Source: an uncultured Clostridia bacterium (lineage in GTDB: Bacteria > Bacillota > Clostridia > Oscillospirales > CAG-382). From it: a DNA stretch of 7,014 bases. Below the pieces are notes generated by a model. It saw nothing but the letters and a program-made list of their open reading frames with translations, was not told the origin of the DNA and searched no databases. Numbering within the stretch: position 1 is the first letter of the stretch; each line of letters opens with the position of its first letter. Made by a program: the position numbers and the translations under genes. Below, piece after piece: positions 1 to 5,050 of this stretch. Where the stretch lies: NCBI GenBank assembly GCA_947627335.1, contig CANQVQ010000081.1, positions 1 to 7,014 on the forward strand, written 5' to 3'.

Positions 1-1805
1 TACTTGCTCTGCACGTCGAACAGTTCGCGGTACTTGCCGCCCGCCGCCATCAGTTCGTCGTGCGTGCCGACTTCGGCGATCCTCGCCCCGTCGAGCAGCA
101 GGATCCGGTCGCAGAAACGGGTGGACGCGAGCCGATGGGAGATAAAAACGGAAGTCGCATGGGAGGCTATCTCGCGGTAGCGGCGGTACATACGGTCCTC
201 GGCGATCGGGTCGAGCGCCGCCGTCGGCTCGTCGAGCAGAAGGCAGGGCGGGTCCTTATAGAGCAGGCGCGCCAGCAGCAGTTTTTGCGTTTCGCCGCCG
301 GAAAGCTCCACACCCGCCGGGTCCAGCGTGCGGTTGAGCGAAGTTTTCGCGCCGTTCGGCAGGGAATCGATCTTTTCGCGCAGCCCCGCGAGTTCGATAC
401 AGCGGTCCAGTTTTTCCGCGTCGATCTCCCCTTCGTCCTCCGTCGCCGCGATGTTGCAGGCGATGGAGAGCGGCAGCAGGTGGTAGTCCTGCGGCACCAG
501 CCCGAACGCCCCGATCAGTTCGTCGCGGTTGTAGGCGTCCACCGGCAGACCGTCCAGCAGGACTTCCCCCTCGTTCGGGCGCAGGAACCCGCAAAGCAAA
601 AGGGTCAGCGTGGTCTTCCCCGCCCCGTTGACCCCGACGAGAGCGATCTTTTCGCCGGGCGCGACCGCGAAGGAAACGTCGTCGAGCACCTTTTTCTCCC
701 CCTGCGGGTAGCGGTAGGAAACGTGCCGGAATTCGACGGAGAACGGTCGCCGCGGGACCGGGATCCCCTCCCCGCGGTTGCTTTCGTCCGGCAGTTCCAG
801 GAATTCGCGGAAATCGGAGATCCCGTACCAGCCGTCGACGACCCAATTATAGGTATTCAGCACGTTCCCCATCAGCCCCGCCATGGAAGTGATAGCGGAA
901 AAATAGAGCAGGAACGTGGAAGCGTCCATTCCGCCCTGCGCCGCCCGGAAAATCAGGTAGACGTAAGCGCCGCCGTCCCGCACGGCGGCGACGAGAAAGC
1001 TCACGACCGCCGTACAAAGTCCGTAGAGCGAACTCCGACGCTGCTCCCGGCACAGTTGCTCCATAGCCTGTCCGCTCCGCTCCCGCAAGGCAGGGCGCAT
1101 CTGATAGAGCCGAATGTCCTTGGCATACCGTAAGCTTTCGGCGATGCCGAAGGACAGGTAATTGGCTTTCCGAAAGACCGCGTTTCTTTCGTCCTGCCGT
1201 TTCCGCCTCTGCTTGCGCTCCCACAGTCCCGTCAGCGAGACGACGACGCTGCCCGCCGCGAGCAGCAGAATGATGATCGGATCGAGCAGGGAGACGACCG
1301 TTCCGAACAGGAAGAACTGCAGAACCGTCGAAACCACGTTGGAGAAAGCGATTGGAAAATTGACGCCCGCCATATCGGTGTTACGCGTCATATTTTCCGC
1401 ACGTTCCTCCAGCCGCCCCACCTCCGGGTCAAGGTGAAGGTGCCAGTCCATATCCATAGTCTTTTCCGTACAAAGACATTCGAGCCGGTTCATGACGCGG
1501 AAGGACGCGGTCTGCAGCCGCTGTTGGACGATGTTATTCAACAGGTCCACCAGCAGTTTGGACAGCAGAATCCCGCAGATGACCAGCGCGACGGGGGAAA
1601 ACGTCCCCGCCTGTTCCAGCACCGCCAGCACCGCCGACGGCGTGTACAGCGCGAACGCCGCCAGCACGAGCGACAGCGGGACCGTGAACACGCCGGCGAA
1701 CGCCAGCGTCCGCTCGTACTTCCACAAAAGCCGATAGATGTACCCGACCGAGGAAAACAGCCCGTACTTCGGCTTGCGCACGGACTGCTTTTTCTTCTTC
1801 GTCAT
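1..1805 (-). CDS. ABC exporter, fused permease and ATPase (3' end beyond the window edge)
   Basis: The frame is open from the ATG at 1805 to the left edge: 601 codons are visible, followed by an incomplete TA-. An in-frame TGA sits immediately upstream of the ATG, so this is the first possible start. A ribosome site AAGGCGGTG (1813-1821) lies 7 nt before it. The N-terminal half (about residues 30-320) has several hydrophobic segments, for example near residues 35-58, 70-88, 155-200 and 258-280, as in type IV exporter half-transporters. The ATPase domain follows: Walker A GVNGAGKT (391-398), a Q-loop VPQD, signature LSGGE (501-505), Walker B LLLDEP with the catalytic Glu at 526, D-loop ALDP, and the switch His at 557. 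The ATPase motifs look intact. Such proteins act as homo- or heterodimers in the cytoplasmic membrane, and a partner could lie just outside. The substrate is unknown; peptide or drug export is a guess from the family and the neighbouring two-component genes. Confidence 0.93.
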   Translation of the reverse strand, partial: MTKKKKQSVRKPKYGLFSSVGYIYRLLWKYERTLAFAGVFTVPLSLVLAAFALYTPSAVLAVLEQAGTFSPVALVICGILLSKLLVDLLNNIVQQRLQTASFRVMNRLECLCTEKTMDMDWHLHLDPEVGRLEERAENMTRNTDMAGVNFPIAFSNVVSTVLQFFLFGTVVSLLDPIIILLLAAGSVVVSLTGLWERKQRRKRQDERNAVFRKANYLSFGIAESLRYAKDIRLYQMRPALRERSGQAMEQLCREQRRSSLYGLCTAVVSFLVAAVRDGGAYVYLIFRAAQGGMDASTFLLYFSAITSMAGLMGNVLNTYNWVVDGWYGISDFREFLELPDESNRGEGIPVPRRPFSVEFRHVSYRYPQGEKKVLDDVSFAVAPGEKIALVGVNGAGKTTLTLLLCGFLRPNEGEVLLDGLPVDAYNRDELIGAFGLVPQDYHLLPLSIACNIAATEDEGEIDAEKLDRCIELAGLREKIDSLPNGAKTSLNRTLDPAGVELSGGETQKLLLARLLYKDPPCLLLDEPTAALDPIAEDRMYRRYREIASHATSVFISHRLASTRFCDRILLLDGARIAEVGTHDELMAAGGKYRELFDVQSK

Positions 1806-1840
1806 TCAAACGCACCGCCTTTCGTTTTTTCGGTACGAAC

Positions 1841-1869
1841 AGGATACACCTTTTTTTGCGAAAAAGGGG
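1841..1869 (-). promoter_or_regulatory. Possible weak promoter for the ABC exporter gene
   Basis: On the minus strand a -10-like TATCCT (1841-1846) is preceded at 17 bp by CCCCTT (1864-1869), which is a very poor -35. A start near 1834 would give a leader of about 28 nt. A good -10 without a -35 is what an activator-dependent promoter looks like, and the direct repeats at 1877-1907 end 7 bp upstream of the -35 position. The gene may also be read through from the kinase gene. Confidence 0.35.
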
Positions 1870-1876
1870 AAAAGTG

Positions 1877-1907
1877 GAACGAAATGTCGTTTTGCGTGAA
1901 CGAAATG
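1877..1907 (-). promoter_or_regulatory. Tandem direct repeat, candidate LytTR regulator binding site
   Basis: The 10-mer CATTTCGTTC (minus strand) occurs exactly twice, at 1898-1907 and 1877-1886, with a period of 21 bp, or two helical turns. LytTR-family regulators such as AgrA and ComE bind paired direct repeats of about 9 bp with a GTT core and about 12 bp between them. Here each copy carries a CGTT core. The pair lies between the kinase gene and the exporter gene and is centred roughly 47 and 68 bp upstream of the inferred start. The repeat is seen directly; binding by the regulator encoded at 2600-3301 is inferred. Confidence 0.5.
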
Positions 1908-1919
1908 CAGATTTTTGCC

Positions 1920-2582
1920 CTACGAAGGGTCGAGCGGGATCAGAATTTCCGCCGTGAAACCGCCGTCCTCGCTGTCCGCCGTGAACAGTCCGCCGTACTT
2001 CCCGACCGTGCCGCGTACGCGGGAAAGCCCGAACCCGTGCCCGCCGCCCTTCGACGAACGGAAGGCGGCGCCCTGCTTCTCCTGCTTCCTTCCCGCCGCA
2101 TTGGTGACAGCGAGGTAGAACTGGGTATTCTTGCGCCCCATGTAGACCCGCAGGAAGCGGTCGGATTCGGGGAGCTTGCGGTTCTCCTCGATGGCGTTGT
2201 CGAGCAGGTTGCCGAGCAGGACGCACAGGTCCACGTCGCTGACCGGCGTTCCCTCCGGGACGGTCGCCTTGACGTTGGCGGATATGCCGGCGCGGGAAGC
2301 GACGTTCAGCTTGCCGTTGAGGATCGCGTCCACCATGACCCGCCCGGTCTTGACGACCGTATCGACCGTGCCGAGGTCGTCGCTTAACTGGGCGAGGTAG
2401 GCGTTGACCTCGTCGTACCGCCCGAGCGCCATAGCCGCTTGCAGGGATTGGATATGGTTGCGGTAGTCGTGCCGCCAGCCCCGCATTTTCCGGTACATGG
2501 ACTCCACCTCGTCGCAGTACTTTCGCATCAGGTCGCTCTGGTACGCGTCGATCCGTTTGTCGATCCATTTTTGAAGAAACAT
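1920..2582 (-). CDS. Short cytoplasmic GHKL sensor histidine kinase (AgrC/HPK10-like)
   Basis: A 220-residue protein starting at the ATG at 2582, chosen because AGGAGG (2590-2595) lies 7 nt before it. The frame stays open to 2741, but that part overlaps the regulator gene and has no comparable ribosome site. A helical dimerisation and phosphoacceptor segment holds the motif HDYRNH (residues 38-43), with His38 the expected phosphorylation site by analogy with HDY in AgrC. The GHKL ATPase domain follows, with N-box GNLLDNAIEE (124-133) and a glycine-rich lid GGGHGFGL (179-186). No membrane segment or extracellular sensor domain is present, unlike AgrC-type kinases, which carry about six to seven membrane spans. 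It follows the response-regulator gene by 17 nt, so it is probably its cognate kinase. The signal is unknown: it may sense a cytoplasmic ligand or couple to a membrane partner such as the adjacent exporter. Confidence 0.88.
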   Translation of the reverse strand: MFLQKWIDKRIDAYQSDLMRKYCDEVESMYRKMRGWRHDYRNHIQSLQAAMALGRYDEVNAYLAQLSDDLGTVDTVVKTGRVMVDAILNGKLNVASRAGISANVKATVPEGTPVSDVDLCVLLGNLLDNAIEENRKLPESDRFLRVYMGRKNTQFYLAVTNAAGRKQEKQGAAFRSSKGGGHGFGLSRVRGTVGKYGGLFTADSEDGGFTAEILIPLDPS

Positions 2583-2599
2583 TTCTTTTCCTCCTCTTT

Positions 2600-3301
2600 T
2601 CAGAACAGTCGAATGATCTCCCTGCCGATCTTTTCCGCCATTCCACGGCTGATCGGGACGGTTTCCCCGTTCTTCAGCACCACGCAATCGGTGCGTATTT
2701 GCGCGACGTGCCGCAGGTTGACGAGGAAGGAACGCTGGCACTTGCAGAAGTATTCGTCCAGTTTCGCCTCCACTTCCGCGAGGGTCGTCCGCATACGGCA
2801 GACTTTTTCGTCGGTGTGGATCAGGACGTACTGCTTTTGCGATTCGACGTAGCAGATACGGGAGAGCGGCAGATACTCCGTGTGACGGTCGAACGTGACG
2901 GCGAGGCTCTTTTCCGCCTTCGCCAGCCGGTCCGCCGCACGGTCCAGCACGGTGATCAGTTTTTCCGGGTCGATGGGCTTGAGAAGATAGTGCAGGGCGG
3001 ACACCTCGTACCCTTCGGAAAGGAATTCCGAAAATCCCGTGACGAACACGATCTGCACCGTTTCGTCGGTTTCCCGTACCTTTTTCGCCAGCTCTACGCC
3101 GTTCATGCCGTCCATTTCGATGTCCAGCAGCAGGACGCCGAAGTCCTTTTCCTCCTCGAAGCGGAACAGGAACGCTTCCGCCGACGGGAACGCCGAAAGC
3201 GAGACGCCGTGTCCCCGTTCCGCGCCCCAGCGCCGCACGAGGGAGGTCAGGTAGGCACGATCCTCCTCCCGGTCGTCGATCAGTGCGATCTTGCAGTCCA
3301 T
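2600..3301 (-). CDS. LytTR-family DNA-binding response regulator (AgrA/VirR type)
   Basis: A 233-residue protein with a strong ribosome site AGGAGG (3310-3315) 8 nt before the ATG. Residues 1-120 form a receiver domain: acidic pair Asp9-Asp10, phosphoacceptor Asp60 in LLLDIEM, conserved Thr88 and Lys108 (LKP). Residues about 130-233 form a LytTR DNA-binding domain, recognisable by RSFLVNLRHV and the C-terminal ISRGMAEKI. LytTR proteins bind tandem direct repeats and usually activate transcription. It is the first gene of a minus-strand set followed by the kinase and the ABC exporter. Its TGA is 17 nt before the kinase ATG, which suggests co-transcription. Likely targets are the repeat pair at 1877-1907 and perhaps its own promoter. 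Length and domain order are normal for the family; a specific gene name is not justified. Confidence 0.94.
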   Translation of the reverse strand: MDCKIALIDDREEDRAYLTSLVRRWGAERGHGVSLSAFPSAEAFLFRFEEEKDFGVLLLDIEMDGMNGVELAKKVRETDETVQIVFVTGFSEFLSEGYEVSALHYLLKPIDPEKLITVLDRAADRLAKAEKSLAVTFDRHTEYLPLSRICYVESQKQYVLIHTDEKVCRMRTTLAEVEAKLDEYFCKCQRSFLVNLRHVAQIRTDCVVLKNGETVPISRGMAEKIGREIIRLF

Positions 3302-3320
3302 ACGAGCATCCTCCTAATAG

Positions 3321-3345
3321 CGGTCATACTGTGTTCAGTATACCG
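3321..3345. promoter_or_regulatory. Inverted repeat over the regulator gene promoter, candidate operator
   Basis: On the plus strand CGGTCATACTG (3321-3331) and CAGTATACCG (3336-3345) are inverted copies separated by TGTT, with one extra C in the left arm. The inner part ATACTG/CAGTAT is perfect. It covers the inferred -10 box and start site of the minus-strand promoter, where a bound protein would block transcription. It is short and GC-poor for an RNA hairpin and has no T-run, so an operator is more likely than a terminator. Confidence 0.4.
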
Positions 3346-3365
3346 CATTTTCGGCAAAAAAGCAA
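3337..3365 (-). promoter_or_regulatory. Probable sigma-A promoter for the regulator-kinase genes
   Basis: The minus strand shows -10 TATACT (3337-3342), a 17-bp spacer and -35 TTGCTT (3360-3365). The -10 matches consensus in five of six positions, the -35 in only three. The predicted start near 3330 leaves a leader of about 28 nt containing AGGAGG. Position, spacing and the -10 make this the best candidate; the weak -35 suggests modest or regulated activity. Confidence 0.6.
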
Positions 3366-3426
3366 GCCCCGACGCGAAACCAAACCGGGTCGGGCGAACC
3401 TCCGCGCAGGCAAAAGGACGGAAAAA

Positions 3427-3442
3427 GGCGGTTTCTCCCGCC
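3427..3442 (-). other. Small GC hairpin followed by a T-run on the minus strand
   Basis: On the minus strand GGCGG (3438-3442) and CCGCC (3427-3431) flank a 6-nt GAGAAA loop and are followed by TTTTT. This resembles a minimal intrinsic terminator that would stop minus-strand transcription entering from the purE leader side. The stem is only 5 bp, so it could be chance in GC-rich DNA. Confidence 0.25.
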
Positions 3443-3462
3443 GAAGTCTGTCGAAACCGAAA

Positions 3463-3477
3463 AAAATCAGAGATTTT
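3463..3477. promoter_or_regulatory. A/T-rich palindrome upstream of the purine promoter
   Basis: AAAATC (3463-3468) and GATTTT (3472-3477) are a perfect 6-bp inverted repeat around AGA. It lies 12 bp upstream of the -35 box of the purine promoter in otherwise GC-rich DNA. It could be an operator or act as an A/T-rich UP-like element. It does not resemble the Bacillus PurR box. Confidence 0.3.
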
Positions 3478-3489
3478 CCCGCAAAGGCG

Positions 3490-3518
3490 TTGACAAAAAA
3501 GCGGAAAGATGGTATACT
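3490..3518 (+). promoter_or_regulatory. Strong sigma-A promoter of the purine operon
   Basis: A perfect -35 TTGACA (3490-3495), a 17-bp spacer and -10 TATACT (3513-3518), with TG two bases further upstream (ATGG before the -10). Transcription should begin near 3525, about 220 nt before the purE start. A promoter this close to consensus suggests that control acts through a repressor or by premature termination in the leader. Confidence 0.85.
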
Positions 3519-3542
3519 GTAGGCAGTTTTGGAAGGGACGGT

Positions 3543-3653
3543 ATGTTGCAGTGGGTTTTCGATTTCCGTGTACGAACGTGCAGGAGCCGTCGCGGTCTGC
3601 CGCCCTTCCGCTTTACCGCGGCAAAGCCGTCACGCTGCCGCCTTCCGTTTTGA
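3543..3653 (+). CDS. Possible 36-codon leader ORF before purE
   Basis: ATG at 3543 opens a 36-codon frame ending with TGA at 3651-3653, one base before the terminator-like hairpin begins. GGAAGGG (3531-3537) lies 5 nt before the ATG, a plausible but imperfect ribosome site. The predicted peptide starts MLQWVFDFRV and holds eight Arg residues, which in GC-rich DNA may mean little. If translated, a ribosome at the stop codon would cover the 5' arm of the hairpin and favour readthrough. It has no recognisable domain and may not be expressed. Confidence 0.2.
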   Translation: MLQWVFDFRVRTCRSRRGLPPFRFTAAKPSRCRLPF

Positions 3654-3701
3654 CCGGTTTTTCTGCCTTGCCGCAGGAGCCGGTTTCTTTCATTCTTATT
3701 T
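3654..3701 (+). terminator. Intrinsic terminator-like hairpin in the purE leader
   Basis: CCGG (3654-3657) plus TTTCTGC (3660-3666) pair with GCAGGAG (3673-3679) plus CCGG (3680-3683), leaving a 6-nt loop and a 2-nt T bulge: 11 pairs with two G-U wobbles. A T-rich tract, interrupted by C and A, follows at 3684-3700. It sits inside the transcribed leader about 45 nt before purE, so its role would be conditional termination. The interrupted T-run makes it a moderate rather than strong terminator. Confidence 0.5.
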
Positions 3702-3744
3702 GACCGACGCGGGCGGCGTGCCGTCCGGGAAAGGATTCGTCACA

Positions 3745-4248
3745 ATGAAAAAAGTCGCCGTTATCATGGGGTCCGACAGCGATCTGCCGGTCGTCGAGAA
3801 AGCCGTTTCCGTCCTGCGGGAGTTCGGCGTTCCGTTTGAAGTGCGCGTGTTTTCCGCGCACCGCACGCCTGCGGAGGCGAAAAAGTTCGCCGAGCAGGCC
3901 CGGAGCAAGCGCTTCGGGGTCATCCTCGCCGCCGCCGGAAAAGCGGCCCACCTCGCGGGCGCCATCGCCGCGAACACCACGCTCCCGGTCGTCGGCATCC
4001 CGGTCAAGTCCTCGACGCTCGACGGACTGGACGCCCTGCTTTCGACGGTGCAGATGCCCACCGGCATCCCCGTCGCGACCGTCGCCATCGACGGCGCCGC
4101 GAACGCGGCTCTGCTCGCGGTGGAGATCCTCGCCGTTTCCGACCGCACCCTCGCGGCAAAACTGCTCGAAAAGCGGCGTGCCGACCAAGCGAAGGTCCTC
4201 GCGAAGGACCTCGAGATCTCCGCCCGTTTCTCCGGCGAAAACCAGTAA
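3745..4248 (+). CDS. purE: PurE, 5-(carboxyamino)imidazole ribonucleotide mutase (class I-like)
   Basis: A 167-residue protein starting at the ATG at 3745, with AAAGGA (3730-3735) 9 nt upstream. The frame continues upstream into the leader without family similarity, so this start fits the family. PurE isomerises N5-CAIR to CAIR in de novo purine synthesis and is normally an octamer in the cytoplasm. The N-terminal phosphate loop GSDSD (residues 9-13), the catalytic His39 in SAHRTP (37-42), LLSTVQMPTGIPVAT (98-112) and NAALLA (120-125) are all present. The loop that reads AGGAAHLPG in Escherichia coli and Bacillus is AAGKAAHLAG (63-72) here, a variant I associate with Clostridia. No purK, which makes N5-CAIR, is adjacent. 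It is the first gene of the purine operon; purC follows after 52 nt. Confidence 0.95.
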   Translation: MKKVAVIMGSDSDLPVVEKAVSVLREFGVPFEVRVFSAHRTPAEAKKFAEQARSKRFGVILAAAGKAAHLAGAIAANTTLPVVGIPVKSSTLDGLDALLSTVQMPTGIPVATVAIDGAANAALLAVEILAVSDRTLAAKLLEKRRADQAKVLAKDLEISARFSGENQ

Positions 4249-4300
4249 AAAACAAGCAAAAACAAGCACGGATACACGAAAAAAGGAAAGGGTAAGCGCA

Positions 4301-5020
4301 ATGTCTGCAACACTTGAAAAACTCGAACAGCTCTACGAGGGCAAGGCAAAGAAGGTGTATAAAACCGCCGACCCGGAGCGGTACATCGTTTCCTATAAGG
4401 ACGACGCGACGGCGTTCAACGGTCTGAAAAAGGGAACCATCGTCGGGAAGGGTGCGATCAACAACCGCATGAGCAACTACCTCATGCAGAAGCTGGAGGA
4501 AGCGGGGGTCCCGACTCATTTCGTCGAGGAGCTCAACGACCGGGAAACCGTGGTTCGGAAGGTCACGATCCTGCCGCTGGAGGTCATCGTGCGCAACGTC
4601 GCCGCCGGCTCCTTCTCGAAGCGAATGGGCGTCGAGGAAGGGTCCGCCCTGCGCTGCCCGATCCTCGAATTCAGCTATAAGAACGACGAACTCGGCGACC
4701 CGTTCATCAACGACGATTACGCCGTCGCGCTGGGGCTTGCCACGCGGGAGGATCTGCAGACCGTGCGGGACTACACCCATAAGGTCAACGAATTCCTCAA
4801 GGCGTTCTTTTTGGGGCTGAACATCGAACTGGTGGATTTCAAGATCGAATTCGGCAAGACGGGCGACGGGAAAATCATTCTCGCCGACGAGATCTCGCCC
4901 GACACCTGCCGTCTCTGGGACGCGACGACCCACGAAAAGCTGGACAAGGACCGCTTCCGCCGGGATCTGGGCGGCGTCGAGGACGCCTATCAGGAAGTTA
5001 TGCGCCGGATCTTCGGCTGA
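4301..5020 (+). CDS. purC: PurC, phosphoribosylaminoimidazole-succinocarboxamide (SAICAR) synthase
   Basis: A 239-residue protein, the usual length for the stand-alone enzyme. It joins CAIR and aspartate using ATP to give SAICAR, the step directly after PurE. The N-terminal nucleotide-binding strand is LYEGKAKKVY (11-20). The two family signatures are LPLEVIVRNVAAGSF (91-105) and LVDFKIEFG (177-185), and ADEISPDTCRLWD (195-207) carries metal- and substrate-site residues. The ATG at 4301 is chosen because GGAAAGGG (4285-4292) lies 8 nt upstream and the homologous N-terminus begins a few residues later; the frame itself is open much further upstream, over purE, without similarity. purF begins 30 nt after its stop. 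The 52-nt gap before it is A-rich and contains two close copies of AAAACAAGC but no evident terminator. Confidence 0.97.
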   Translation: MSATLEKLEQLYEGKAKKVYKTADPERYIVSYKDDATAFNGLKKGTIVGKGAINNRMSNYLMQKLEEAGVPTHFVEELNDRETVVRKVTILPLEVIVRNVAAGSFSKRMGVEEGSALRCPILEFSYKNDELGDPFINDDYAVALGLATREDLQTVRDYTHKVNEFLKAFFLGLNIELVDFKIEFGKTGDGKIILADEISPDTCRLWDATTHEKLDKDRFRRDLGGVEDAYQEVMRRIFG

Positions 5021-5050
5021 ACATCGCGAATCGGAACGAAAGGCAGACAT

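Larger units (their letters stand above)
3525..3744 (+). promoter_or_regulatory. Long structured purE leader, candidate attenuator
   Basis: About 220 nt separate the inferred start site from purE. GCAGGAGCCG occurs exactly twice, at 3580-3589 and 3673-3682. The downstream copy is the 3' arm of a terminator-like hairpin (3654-3683). The upstream copy can pair with the same 5' arm (3655-3666), or locally with CGGTCTGC (3593-3600). These alternatives exclude one another, as in an attenuator. Two imperfect 22-nt direct repeats (3597-3618 and 3635-3656) and a small hairpin CGGC-AAA-GCCG (3619-3629) also lie here. I see none of the conserved core sequences of the guanine/adenine, ZTP, THF or PRPP riboswitches as I know them. 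Control of purE-purC-purF-purM by purine supply is inference. Confidence 0.5.

Noticed and set aside
60..1437. Several long open frames on the plus strand and in other minus frames opposite the exporter gene
   Set aside because: They are by-products of GC-rich coding DNA. The minus frame from 1805 carries all ABC motifs without a stop; the others are rich in Arg/Pro/Gly and have no family motifs.
1534..2646. A 370-codon minus-strand frame spanning the kinase gene and the start of the exporter gene
   Set aside because: It runs in a different frame from both real genes, has Arg-rich composition, and crosses the regulatory gap; no ribosome site or domain supports it.
3368..3394. Inverted repeat CCCGAC/GTCGGG upstream of the regulator promoter
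   Set aside because: Six GC-rich base pairs around a 15-nt gap are expected by chance in such DNA, and no T-run or conserved spacing supports a function.
3509..3703. A 64-codon plus-strand frame at the purine promoter
   Set aside because: Its start codon lies inside the promoter, upstream of the predicted transcription start, so it would not be in the message.
3525..3744. A guanine/adenine, ZTP or PRPP riboswitch in front of purE
   Set aside because: I looked for the conserved core sequences of these classes and did not see them. A covariance-model search would be decisive.
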